Shown here: positions 12,487-22,578 of the stretch, in pieces | Position numbering within the stretch: position 1 is the stretch's first letter | How the letters are laid out: every line of letters begins with the position of its first letter | NCBI GenBank assembly: GCA_026874595.1 | Contig: CM049306.1 | Span: forward strand, 80,940,142 to 81,004,141 | Source: Sipunculus nudus | Taxonomy: Eukaryota; Annelida; Sipuncula; Golfingiida; Sipunculidae | DNA: 64,000 bases | Direction of reading: 5' to 3' | Translations under genes and position numbers: made by a program | Notes under the pieces: model-generated | Told to the model about the DNA's origin: nothing | The model's input: the letters and a program-made list of their open reading frames with translations, nothing else | Database searches by the model: none

Positions 12487-13290
12487 TTAATGAACTTTTG
12501 ACCCGTGATCCCTAACACACACCTTTCCATCATGTGTCCAACAGTCTGTTATAAGTTGCTCTCTTTTCATTCCGAGAGCAGTGTGTAGCATTCCTACTCT
12601 GGCTCGAGTGAGGTCCTCGTTGATGTAAATCCCCCTAGACTCCTCACCTGCCATTTTCAGATGGGATTTCCTTTTAAGTAGAGCTACCTTTGTTTTGTGA
12701 GACAAAAACTTTACAGGTATTGGTCTGGATTTACCCTGTCGTGCAGGTTTGCCAACTCTGTGAGAGATATCAATATCGTTGGGCTGAATGTCAACATTTA
12801 ACAGTTCTCTGGCCATGTTTATAACAAGTTTATCAGTATCTTCCCTTGTTTTTTCTGGCCATGTGTTTGTGATTCTGAGAGAAGTGCGTCTTGAGTATTG
12901 TTGTTGTCGGTCCAGTTCATCTTGCATTTCACTCAGTTTATTTTCTAAATTGTCCACCTTTTTTGTTAGCTCCTGTATATGGTGTCCATAACATTTCATT
13001 CTTTCCTCCACTGCTGCATCTATAATACCTATCAAAGCTGATTTTATAGTCTCTGACTGTAAAGCTGTTTCTAAAAGATGTGTAAATTTCTGAGCCTCAT
13101 CAATAACTAGTATTGGTTCTGTATCTGATTTCTTTTCCTTAGTATTTAAGCTAGTCAACAGGTATTCCTCTGATGAATCTAAATTATCCATATTGTAACG
13201 TTTTCTTTCCTGAAAACTTACAGAGCTACCTCCTGGAGAGTCACTAAGACCTCTTTTCTTTTGGGATATTTTCTGAGACAGACCATACAT
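12487..13290 (-). CDS. LINE ORF1 protein (coiled-coil, RRM-like; 267 aa)
   Basis: Nucleic-acid-binding and chaperone protein of an L1/Tx1-type LINE. Residues about 85-135 form a heptad-rich coiled coil (KKVDNLENKLSEMQDELDRQ) for oligomerisation. It is followed by the RRM-like block with RRTSLRITN and then the C-terminal region with ISHRVGKP, PIPVKF and INEDLT, the usual order in L1-type ORF1 proteins. The frame is open from the Met at 13290 to TAA at 12489-12487. The sequence just past the stop continues in frame for 40 codons, so the last part may be lost to a late nonsense change. It lies upstream of ORF2 on the same strand. Confidence 0.85.
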   Translation of the reverse strand: MYGLSQKISQKKRGLSDSPGGSSVSFQERKRYNMDNLDSSEEYLLTSLNTKEKKSDTEPILVIDEAQKFTHLLETALQSETIKSALIGIIDAAVEERMKCYGHHIQELTKKVDNLENKLSEMQDELDRQQQYSRRTSLRITNTWPEKTREDTDKLVINMARELLNVDIQPNDIDISHRVGKPARQGKSRPIPVKFLSHKTKVALLKRKSHLKMAGEESRGIYINEDLTRARVGMLHTALGMKREQLITDCWTHDGKVCVRDHGSKVH

Positions 13291-13532
13291 TTATCCTTGC
13301 CCTTTTCACGTCTGGCTACATATAAACCGATTCTCGAGACCAAATATTACAATAATAAACATATGAAAATTCGTCCCATCCAGATTTTTACCTTCCTAAC
13401 AATCTATACTTCCTGTCTTAACCATAATGAGTAAGTTTAGACAAACAGTAAGGAATATTTACCTCATATTAGATGCCTTTCTACGGAGCCGGTCTAAAGT
13501 GCGTGTTAATCAAATAGCGCCATCTAGTGCCA

Positions 13533-13542
13533 GTCGACAACT
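13533..13542. repeat. LINE target-site duplication, 5' side
   Basis: GTCGACAACT matches 7872-7881 exactly and sets the likely 5' end of the LINE at 13532 on the minus strand. Confidence 0.7.
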
Positions 13543-13699
13543 ACTTGAGAGTTTAAATTGCACAGTACTAGTCAACTTGCCGGAACAGAGAAAGCCAGGT
13601 AACAAAAACTATGTATTTGCGTAACTGGTTTTATTATCTGTTCTTTGTTTGATTTTATGTTCTATCCAGTTTACATTCCTATAATTGTTGAGACCTGTC

Positions 13700-14464
13700 G
13701 CTATAATATAAAATCCTTTGAAAGGCTTTGGCTGATACACCCGTCATTCCTGAGATATGTGCAGCTTTTACACAAAGCAAACGGACGGATGTACACCACG
13801 CAAAAATAATTGCAGATGGCGCCACCAGTCTTAAATTTCAGGCCAATACGGCAAACCACTCGTGAGGTAAGGAAATCAATGTATTTTACAAAAAAGAGAA
13901 GGTATATGGCGCCACCTGTCTGGTCTACGAGTGAACCCTCCAAGATTGATTGACATGCAAAATTCAGACAAACACCACTCCTAAGATATAAGCAATTTTC
14001 ACCCAAAGCAAAATTACGGACGGACGCAAAGGAAAAATGACAGATGGCGCCACCAGTCTTGAGTGCGAGATAGAGGTATCCAAGACGGATGGACATGCAC
14101 AGTTTCAGCCCAATACATTGAACCAATCAGTAAGACGAACTGATGGCAAATGCATGGATGGACGCCATGCAAAAAATGATTGTAGGTGTCGCCACCAATC
14201 TCAAGTACGAGATGGAGAGATCCAAGATCTATATTATGCACATCCAAAAATTCAGCCTCATACATTGAACAACACCTGAGATATGGGCTGTTATCACAAC
14301 GAAACCCATACTGCTCATAAAGGATTGCAGATAGCACCACCTGTCTTTGTTAGGCACAACTGAAAATACAAGACGAATAACTTTGCCAGGTTTCGGAAAG
14401 ATCAGTCAGCGCCGGACCCCGGTCAAAAACAGTATTCGAAAAACTTTGTTTTGGCGGATACAAT
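13700..14464. repeat. Array of ~140-bp units with GGCGCCACC cores and a conserved tail
   Basis: Diverged tandem units. The core TGGCGCCACC(A/T)GTCT appears near 13817, 13907 and 14043, with weaker copies near 14184 and 14327, most about 140 bp apart. The right end, from about 14387 (TTTCGGAAAGATCAG) to 14464 (TTTTGGCGGATACAAT), matches the right end of the array at 28860-29662. The two are therefore copies of one dispersed element with an internal array and a fixed tail. I see no protein-coding content. Confidence 0.8.
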
Positions 14465-14953
14465 GAGTGTATAAAACATGGGAGTCTGAATCATAGCGGC
14501 ATGGAACATGACTCGTTTCTTTGAGCATCTATCTCTAGATCAACTACAGTCCTGCAATTTTTCTGTATGACGAATGCATGGCCTGGTGAACTATTGTCAT
14601 ATCGCTCTCAAGTAAGCTACCTTTCATACGCTCTAAAAGGTATCAATATATATGGTACCTGAATATGGACATAGAATGAGAATATCATGCTGTCGTGTCG
14701 TATATGGTTTATTGGGATTTTCTTCGGCCACTGAAGTCATCGTCATCGCTTCCCCGTGCACGTTAGTCATGTTTGCAAATTAGTTATTGGCTTTGAGAAT
14801 TAATTTGATTTTGCCCGGTGGAACCACTGGTTAAATACCATCGCTTCGTCACTCCACATCATATGTGTGACTGCAGGGGAAAATGGTAAATTCTGAGGGG
14901 AGTTACTTGCTGAAGTTCTCGGGAAAAAGCGGGTATCTAAATTGTTTCTGTAT

Positions 14954-14957
14954 CTGA
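14954..14957. repeat. Target-site duplication CTGA, left
   Basis: CTGA adjoins the LTR element; the same four bases lie at 21702-21705. Four bases can match by chance, so support is moderate. Confidence 0.55.
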
Positions 14958-15724
14958 TTTTATGTTACGGAACCTAATATAAACAGATCACGTATGCGTG
15001 ATGAACACAAATTTTGTAATGGAGACCAAAAAAAATCAGATTCTGTAACATTAGGCAGCGTGAAATGTCTAGGGGAATGAATAAAGAAGTCAGTGTTTTT
15101 TTTGTTAACAAATAACTATAATTTTTTCTTAAAACAACCTTAAAAATACAATACACTTAATCAATACAATTATACAGTAAAACAGCGGTATAGCAAAACG
15201 TCAATACAATCACAGAGAAAATAATGTGCACAGTACCTGGATACCAACACCGTCATAACGATAACTTCTTTAAATATATACTCTCGGAGAATGACAGTCC
15301 AGTGTAAAGTTCTTGCAACAACCAAGAAAGTAAACTGAAGTCCAAATGAATAAAATCCAGGAGAAAGTCTTTGAAAATCTATAATTGCCGCATTCGTCGG
15401 ATAAGGTCCTGACACACGCTTCTGCGTCCGCTGGAATCTGCTCTTCTGATCTCTCTCTGTCGACTTCCACTTCTCGAACAGTCTATAGGATCTTACACAA
15501 TACAGTAACACGCGTTTCAGGAATTCTCTAGAAAAACAGCGCTGTGTATCTCCACATACCAGGCTCATCACGTGACCTACGACCAGGCGTAAAAATCCCA
15601 AGGCTTACATGACAACGAGAGTTCAACCAGTACGGATTAAACATAGAATGTAATACGCGGCCAGACACGAGTGCCACAACAGGAGTTAAGCCCGTGTCAC
15701 ATAATAAAAAGAGCACCTGTAACA
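14958..15724 (-). repeat. 3' LTR of the Gmr1-like element
   Basis: On the plus strand it runs from TTTTATGTTACGG to CACCTGTAACA. TGTTAC/GTAACA is the short terminal inverted repeat. It aligns with 20946-21701 along its length but with clear indels, for example extra sequence near 15085-15113. The boundary at 14958 rather than 14963 is chosen because TTTTA precedes TGTTAC in both copies and then leaves CTGA on each side as a target duplication. Confidence 0.88.
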
Positions 15725-15735
15725 CTCCCACTCCT
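15725..15735 (-). other. Polypurine tract of the Gmr1-like element
   Basis: On the minus strand AGGAGTGGGAG lies directly before the 3' LTR start TGTTACAGG, where plus-strand DNA priming is expected. It fixes that LTR edge. Confidence 0.7.
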
Positions 15736-15825
15736 GTAAGAAAAAAGAAAGTTTTCACTAAATTTTTACAACATCTCAAAATCATTTTATTTACAACATT
15801 ACAGAAACATCTTGTTTACAACATT

Positions 15826-16098
15826 TCATAAACATCTCGATAAGCAATCAGCAAGTATATTGTCTTTCCCTTTAATGTGTATGAAATCAAGATTGTAATC
15901 ATGTAAGAACAAACTCCATCTTAACAATCCCTGACTTCCACACTTCAACTTGTTTATGAACGCGAGGGGATTGTGATCACTGAAGACAATGACAGGCCTG
16001 ACTGATGAAGTAACATAAATTTCAAAATGTTGCAACGCCAAAATCAAAGCCGAACATTCTTTTTCAATAATGGAGTAGTTTTTTCTGGTTTGCATCAA
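15826..16098 (-). pseudogene. Retrotransposon RNase H domain (Gmr1-like element)
   Basis: Gypsy-type RNase H, which removes the RNA from the RNA:DNA hybrid. Visible motifs are NYSIIEKECSALILAL (Glu active-site helix), VFSDHNPLAFI (Asp) and HIKGKDNILADCLSR (final Asp). The N-terminal part (about 16099-16530) is present only as scattered pieces in other frames, so the domain is cut off from the reverse transcriptase. It is the last pol domain before the 3' LTR. Confidence 0.88.
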
Positions 16099-16532
16099 AC
16101 TTTCTTGAGAAATAACAAATTGGATGATCTATGCCATCATTGCCTTCTTGTAACAACACAGCACCAGCAGCAGTATCACTAGCATCTACAGCTAACTTAA
16201 AAGGTACAGAAAAGTCTGGATCGAGCTGCTAAAACTGATGAACTTTGCAGAATTGCTTTCAAATTCTAAAATGCATTTTCACACTGAACATTCCATACAA
16301 ACTTTTGTTTCTTCTTTACCAAATTAGTCAAAGGTTCAGCTACAGCAGCAAAATTTGGACAAAACTTCCTGTAGGATCCAACCATACCAAGAAAACGCAT
16401 TATTTGCTTTTTGTTCTCTGGTCTAGGAAATGCAGAAATAGCACTTATCTTTGCATCAACAGGTTTTACCTGACCCTGCCCTACATTATGACCAAACAGT
16501 GTTACTTGTGCATGACAAAACTCAGATTTTAC

Positions 16533-17021
16533 TTAGTTGACGGTCAGACGTGCTTCACTGAGTCTTTCGAAGAGGTCGCGAAGAATTTGCAGATGTTTCT
16601 CCCAGGTGTCGCTGTACACGATGAGGTCATCAATATATGCGTCGCAGCCCTGAATGTCCTTGACGACCATATGGATGAGGCGCTGGAACATGTCTGGCGA
16701 GTTCTTTATGCCAAACGACATAACTTTATACTGGTACAGTCCTGGCGGCGTCACAAATGAGGACACTTCTTTCGCTCGTTCTGTCAGCAGAACTTGCCAG
16801 AATCCTTTTAGCAAGTCAAACTTGGAGACATATCTGCAGCTACCGACTCTATCAATACATTCATCGATCCTCGGAATCGGGAACGTACCAGTTTTGGTGA
16901 CAGAGTTCAGTTTTCGATAATCTGGGCACATACGGTAACTTCCATCAGGTTTTGGCACAAGAATACATTTTGGACACCAGTTACTGTTACTAGGTTCAAT
17001 AAAATCATTGTCCAGCAAAAA
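16533..17021 (-). pseudogene. Retrotransposon reverse transcriptase domain (Gmr1-like element)
   Basis: Gypsy-type reverse transcriptase. Motifs in order: SNWCPKCILVPKPDGSYRMC, then DYRKLN, SKFDLLKGFWQVLL (first Asp), VMSFGIKNSPDMFQRL, and the catalytic YIDDLIVYS. It reads in the same frame as the preceding integrase tail and linker (17885-17022) but is separated by one TAG at 17024-17022. It ends at 16533 in a stop where the thumb region should continue. No true start is expected here because the domain belongs to a larger polyprotein. Confidence 0.93.
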
Positions 17022-18588
17022 CTAAACCTCATCTTGTAGATACTTTTGCTTTTCTGGATTCAGTCTATAAGGATGCTGCCTGACTGCGCTTGCCTCGCCA
17101 ACATCGACGTCATGGCTCAATATGTTAGTTCGCGTTGGAATGTTCCTAAACAAATGCTCATAATTCCGCAGCATGTTCTTGAGGTCTTGTTTTTGTTGTG
17201 CGGTAAGGTGTGACAGTTTGGCATCCAGGTTGTTAAGCACGTCAAATTTTTTTAATGGTACTGTACCACACTGAATGTCTACATCACACTTAAAATCAGT
17301 ATCTACTTTAACTTGGTTAGGGTCAGTGTTTACACAATTAACAGCAGTAACATTTTGTACATCTGATGTGCAATTTCTGTCATAATATGGTTCCAACATG
17401 TTAATATGACACTGTTGTTTCTTCTTACGCCTATCTGGTGTCAACAGTATATAATTTAAACCACTGACATTCTTGTCAACAATGTAAGGACCAAAATACC
17501 TAGCTTGCAGAGGTCTGCCAGGGATGGGAAGTAAGGCAAGGGCCTTGTCACCAGGCTCAAACGTTCTACTTACAATATGTTTGTCATACGTTTTCATTGT
17601 ACTTTGTGCAGATTTTAGATTTGACTTTGCAATCTCACAAGCATTGTGTAGTTTAGTGCGAAAGACTGAGACATACTGCAGTAAACTAAGAGAATCAGGA
17701 TTTTCACACAAGAGTTTCTCTTTAAGTAGTTTCAATGGAAGTTCAGTTCGCGGTCCATGTCTCAAAACTAGTTTCAAGGGACTGAAACCCGAGGACTCTT
17801 GTAAGGATTCTCTGACAGTAAACAGCAGTAGGTGGATTCCTTCATCCCAGTCTTTCTGTGTGTCATAGTAATAGGTCCTAATCATGTTTTATAATGTCTG
17901 GTGAAACGCTCGAGGGCGCCCTGACTTTCAGGATTGTATAGCGAAGAGCTGTACTGTTTTATACCTAGCTCAAGCATAACCTGCTGGAATAGGCCAGAAA
18001 TAAAATTAGACCCTTGGCCAGACTGGACGGATTTCGGTAATCCAAAAGTTGTAAAAAAAATTGGACAGAGCTTTGACAACACTTTTGGTATGAATTTTGC
18101 GCAATGGTATTGCCTCAGAACCTGGTAGATGCGCACATAATTGTCAGCAAGTATTCATGTCCAGATTTTGTTGTGAGCAGTGGTCCAACACAATCAACAA
18201 TTATCCTACTGAATGGTTCCTCGAAAGCAGGAATAGGTCTAAGTGGGGCCTTAGGAGGATACTGATTGGGCTTGCCTATCATCTGGCATGTATGGCATGA
18301 TTTACAATATTGTACAACATATTTCCTGAGGTTAGGCCAATAGAAGTGTTTACTAACTTTCTGATAAATTTTATTTATACCTATATGGCCAGAAAAAAAA
18401 GCCTCATGTGCCATGTTTAGAATTTCATTGCGAAAGCTTTTGGGCATTACTATTTGATATTTGATGGCCCACTCATCATCAGCGCATACATCAGGTGGTT
18501 GCCATTTACGCATAGGCACTCCATTTTTAACAGAGAAACAAACTGGGTTCTGTGGCAGTTCATCTTTAGAAACTGCCCTGGGAAACAT
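17022..18588 (-). pseudogene. Retrotransposon integrase, placed upstream of RT (Gmr1-like element)
   Basis: The integrase inserts the DNA copy into the genome. Its zinc-binding N-terminus shows H...H...CKSCHTC at about 18340-18270, followed by the core with first Asp (IIVDCVGPLL) and last Glu (NPESQGALERF). The middle catalytic Asp, normally in a (S/T)DQG motif, is Gly here (SGQGSNF, about 18020). Frameshifts fall near 18115-18136 and 17882-17885. The C-terminal GPY/F module is seen as ARYFGPYIVDK...INMLEPYY, followed by a linker that leads straight into the reverse transcriptase. That direct linker shows the domain order is genuine, not a rearrangement. Confidence 0.92.
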
Positions 18589-18687
18589 ACATGAAATAAC
18601 AGGGTCCTTATGCTGTTTCGCGATAAGTTCTGACCTTGAAAATGCTGTATCTTGTACGGGCGAGTCGTTAGAAGAGTCAATAGTGAC

Positions 18688-19101
18688 TCAGAGTCTCAGA
18701 GTGTTATTTTCTGGACCATTATCCTCATGTGTGTTTTTCTTAGCCATAGATTTAGTTACAACACATGAAGGATACAAACCAGGAATTTCCTGACTTTCCA
18801 GATCAGTGTCCTGATCAAGTGATGACTTTTCTGTCACTACTGGTACAGGCTGTACTCTATCACTTGCAACATCATTGCCTAGTAGAAACTGAATTCCCTT
18901 AAAGGGTAAAGTAGTTCTTATGCCCACAGTAATATTCCCAGAAATCAAATCTGACTTTAAATGGATACTGTGAAGCGGAACTGAAATGTGCCTGTCTGAA
19001 AACACACCATTTACAAGTGCATGTGCACCAGTAAAGGACCTATTAGAAAATGGCAAAGTGTTTGCTAACATGAGAGTCTGGCCTGAACCAGTGTTCCTCA
19101 A
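18688..19101 (-). pseudogene. Retrotransposon aspartic protease region (Gmr1-like element)
   Basis: A retropepsin-like segment that would process the polyprotein. Recognisable parts are the active-site region, the block SVPLHSIHLKSDL, and LPFKGIQFLLGNDVA. The active-site triplet reads NTGS where DTG is expected, so the catalytic Asp is lost. The segment shares its frame with the integrase start but ends in a TGA at 18690-18688. The stretch upstream (19102-19500) is rich in Asp, Glu and Ser in pieces broken by stops, the spacer between gag and protease. Confidence 0.8.
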
Positions 19102-19509
19102 AATCCTAATCGGGGTAGAATCTAAAAATCACTTGAAAGTGATACAAAACCAGCATGTATGAATGGCTCAAATAACTCCATTTCAGAGTCAGGAGATGAA
19201 TCTACTACCTCAACCTCATCAAACAAAGAACTGACATTGACAGTGTCAGTCATAAACTCAGTATCAGAGTCATCTAAGGAATCTACATCCTTTTTATCAT
19301 CAAACTCCTCATGGGAGTCAACAGAGGAATTTTCCTCAGCAGAAATGAACTTTGGCTTGTCATAAGAGGACCTGGCCTCATTTAAAATACTCTCGCAAGA
19401 GTCATAAAGGACTTAGCCTCATTTAGAGAATACTCCTCGCAGGAGTCTTGAAAGGACCTAGCCTTATTTAATTCCTCGCAGGAATCAACTGAGGTTTTTA
19501 CCCCGCAAG

Positions 19510-20783
19510 CTACGGATTCTTCTTTGGATTCAGACGGCACTTGGGCCTTCGTAGCATTAAACTCTTTTTTTGAGTCAACAAAGGAGTTGTACCCCTTTTT
19601 ACATGAAAAGAGCCTGGCTCTTGTACTATGCTATGCATAGATTTTGAAACAAACCCAGAAGGTTTGCTATTTGGTTTATTCGCAAGTTTCCAGCAGTCAG
19701 ATATTAGATAACCTTCCTTCTTGCAGTAATGACAGATTTTCTTTGAAAATGACTGGTCTTTGTTGGACTTGGACACAGTGGACGTGGACTGAGGTGCAGC
19801 AATGGACTTTGTTGAACTATCAGGACTGCTAGTACTGGGTGACTGCCCTTTAAACTTCTTTTGACCATACTGATTAACATTCTTGTTTGTGAATGACTGG
19901 TTTGATTTGCTAGTAAAGGACACTTTGTGTGTTAATGAATAATCATCAGCTAATTGAGCAGCAATGTCAAGTGTTTCAGGACTTTTCGATAAAAGTTTTA
20001 ACATCCGCTTTAATGCAGCGCTTAAATTCTTCAAGCAAAATCAACTGGCGCAAATTGTCATAATCGTCCATTACATTTTTAGAACTGCACCAGCGATCAA
20101 ACAACTGCTCTTTTGTTGTAGCAAATTCGACGTAGGTCTGATTTTTGCGCTTTTCCCAATTTCTGAATTTCTGGCGGTAAGCCTCTGGAACTAACTCATA
20201 ACCTTTTAAGAATAACCGTTTTACCAGGTCATAGTCAGCAGCAGCTTCTACTGAAAGCTCTGTATAAATTTCTCTGGCCTTGCAAGTCAATACATTTTGT
20301 AACAGCATAGTCCAATTTTCCTTAGGCCATTTTAAATTTTCAGCTACCTTCTCAAAGTGTAAGAAATATTTATCAACCTCTTTTTTTTTAAATGGTGGGA
20401 CAAGTCTAATGTGTTTAGTAACATCAAAACTGTGAGTTGGGGCTGCACGTAGACTCTGTTCTAGTTTAAGTCTAACTCAAGTCGTTTTAACTCAATTTCT
20501 TTTTCTTTCTCTTTTAATGCTAGCTCATGTTGCATTTCTAACTTTTTTAATTCTAATTGCACAGCAAGGCTGTCATTTTTGATGTTTCAACTTCAGTCTC
20601 TTCAGTTAAACCTTTGCTAACTAGATCTTGCATGATTTTAGCAATGATATCAGGCTTTCCCAAAGCTTTTTTCACACATAGCCCTAAGTGTTGTCCCAAA
20701 CGCAACAACTGTTCTTTTGACAACTGTTCAAGTTGATCAGGGTGGGGATTGTCAACAAATGTCTCAGGTTTGAAATCTGCCAT
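19510..20783 (-). pseudogene. Retrotransposon gag region with zinc knuckle (Gmr1-like element)
   Basis: Structural protein in three pieces in different frames. The start is a Met at 20783 (N-terminal piece, to 20553). The capsid-like block lies at 20308-19976, with YELVPEAYRQKFRNW and EQLFDRWC, typical of the gag of this type of element. The nucleocapsid part is at 20034-19510. Its zinc knuckle reads CHYCKKEGYLISDC: three Cys are kept, but Tyr sits at the position normally held by His. Frameshifts near 20530-20310 and 20034-19976 break it. Confidence 0.85.
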
Positions 20784-20945
20784 GTTAAAATGTCAAACCA
20801 ATAACAAAACCCACTGAGATAAATCCTGTAAACAATGTACTGTAAAAAATATGTAATCTTGTAAACAATGTATGATAAAACAATGTGTCCAGGTCAAGGC
20901 CTAATGAATTTGAAAACTTTCAAGCATCCCGACGAGAGCCCCGAA

Positions 20946-21701
20946 TTTTATGTTACGGAACCTAATATAAACAGATCACGTATGCGTGATGAACACAAAT
21001 TTTGTAATGGAGATAAAAAAATCAGATTCTGTAACACTAGGCAGCGTGAAATGTCTAGGGAATGAATAAAGAACTATAATTTATTCTTAAAACAACCCTA
21101 ACAATACAATACACTAAATCAATACAATTATACAGTAAAACAGCGGTATAGCAACAAGTCAAAACAATCACACAGAAAATAATGTGCACAGTACCTAGAT
21201 ACAAACTTCTTTAAATATATACTCTCGGAGAATGACAGTCCAGTGTAACTTCTTGCAACAACCCAGAAAGTAAACTGAAGTCCAAATTAATAAAATCCAG
21301 GAGAAAGTCTTTGAAAATCTATTATTGCCGCATTCGTCGGATAAGGTCCTGACACACGCTTCTGCGTCCTCTGCTCCTCTCACTCTCTGCCCGTTCTAAA
21401 ACACAGCCCCTGTATATACCTTCACCCCGCAGGCCGAGAATTTTCCACTTCTCGAACAGTCTATAAGATTTTACACAACACAGTAACACGCGTTTCAGGA
21501 ATTCTCTAGAAAAACAGCGCTGTGTATCTCCACATGCCAGGCTCATCACGTGACCTACGACCAGGCGTGAAAACCCAAGGGTTACATGACAACGAGGGTT
21601 CAACCAGTACGGATTAAACATAGAATGTAATACGTGGCCAGACACGAGTGCCACAACAGGAGTTACGCCCGTGTCACATAATAAAAAGAGCACCTGTAAC
21701 A
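20946..21701 (-). repeat. 5' LTR of the Gmr1-like element
   Basis: Matches 14958-15724 at both ends and over most of its length. The block at about 21368-21449 has no close counterpart in the other LTR (15428-15470 region). The two LTRs therefore differ by substitutions and by at least one replaced segment, implying an old insertion or recombination with a relative. The expected primer-binding site, just inside at about 20920-20945, does not start with the usual TGG. Confidence 0.88.
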
Positions 21702-21705
21702 CTGA
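21702..21705. repeat. Target-site duplication CTGA, right
   Basis: Right-hand partner of 14954-14957. Confidence 0.55.
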
Positions 21706-22570
21706 ATATTTCTACTCTTTCATGTAGATGAATCAAAACACTATAAAAAAGTACATACACCAGGTGACACTCAAGGATTCCTATAATATATTTCCGCCAA
21801 CACCATGCATTTATCCAGATCAGGTTCTAAATCCAGTCAACACTTTCTTGAAGTATAACTTATAATACTTTGTAAACAATAAATAGACAGACGCACACAC
21901 AAAAGCACGAATACCCCTCTTTGCATTCGGGACATCTCAGCACTGAATCTTCACTGTCTTCCCCAAAAAGCGATATTTCTTCAATTTCCTTTCCCCAATA
22001 ACCCAAGAAATAAATCTGGTCCTTTTGTAGAAACCGGGCATTGTTTACTTTACTCTCCTCTGCTTTACATTCCTAGTCTATGGACGATCATCTACACAAT
22101 CCACATACATACATATTTACATTTCTCGTAAGATCTGGATGGTTATCCCGATCATGCTGTATTTTTCCTGCTGTGTGGACAAATCCTACGTAGCAGGCAC
22201 AGTCCCGCACTTTAAATTTCTCGTAAGATCTGAGTGATGAACCCGGTCGTGCTTTTTGGACAATTCCAGTAGCACATCCTGTGCTTTACTTTGAGAATTA
22301 GCCCGATCCTGTAGAATTAGCGAAATCCCTGTTTTTGTTTTTTTATCGCCGTGTCGTGTGTACTAGTTTCACTACTGTGCTGTACGTTTTCTAAATTTCC
22401 TAGTGTCTACGGTACACTGTGGTCCTGTCTGACAGGTTGACTTTTGCCCTTTACCTTCATAAAACAGCTGAATGATTAGTCCGACCCTGATGTGAAGCCA
22501 GGCTACCTGTAATATATACCCACCCCCGTACTTATACTTCCAAGACAGTCCACATTACAAACACGTTCCT
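21706..22570. other. Non-coding stretch beside the LTR element
   Basis: No gene is supported. The phrase AAATTTCTCGTAAGATCTG appears twice about 95 bp apart (near 22118 and 22212), each in a similar context, suggesting a small diverged tandem duplication. Confidence 0.4.
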
Positions 22571-22578
22571 GTTGTACA

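Larger units (their letters stand above)
7882..13532 (-). mobile_element. LINE of the L1/Tx1 type, nearly full length, inactivated
   Basis: A two-ORF non-LTR retrotransposon reading right to left. ORF1 is a coiled-coil RNA-binding protein, and ORF2 is an apurinic-type endonuclease plus reverse transcriptase plus C-terminal cysteine/histidine motif. It ends on the minus strand in poly(A), seen as a run of about 22 T at 7884-7905. The 10-mer GTCGACAACT flanks it at 7872-7881 and 13533-13542, as expected for a target-site duplication made by target-primed reverse transcription. That gives an insert of 5651 bp with a 5' UTR of about 240 bp. ORF2 carries at least two in-frame stops and several frameshifts, so the copy is dead. 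The L1/Tx1 assignment rests on ORF order and the post-RT block IWYGRRPKI...GGIGLPD. Confidence 0.9.
14958..21701 (-). mobile_element. Gmr1-like Ty3/gypsy LTR retrotransposon, inactivated (6.7 kb)
   Basis: Two LTRs (14958-15724 and 20946-21701) enclose gag, protease, integrase, reverse transcriptase and RNase H, in that order from right to left. The reverse transcriptase is of gypsy type, but the integrase precedes it, as in Gmr1-like elements (first described from Atlantic cod) and Ty1/copia. The four bases CTGA flank the element on both sides (14954-14957, 21702-21705), consistent with a 4-bp target duplication. A purine tract adjoins the 3' LTR. Stops, frameshifts and changed catalytic residues show the copy is dead. 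Confidence 0.9.

Noticed and set aside
14037-14340. Overlapping open frames on both strands in the 140-bp array
   Set aside because: They follow the repeat units and show no protein family.
20920-20945. Primer-binding site matching tRNA-Pro
   Set aside because: The sequence inside the 5' LTR partly resembles a Pro-type site but lacks the usual TGG start and needs gaps, so no tRNA is named.
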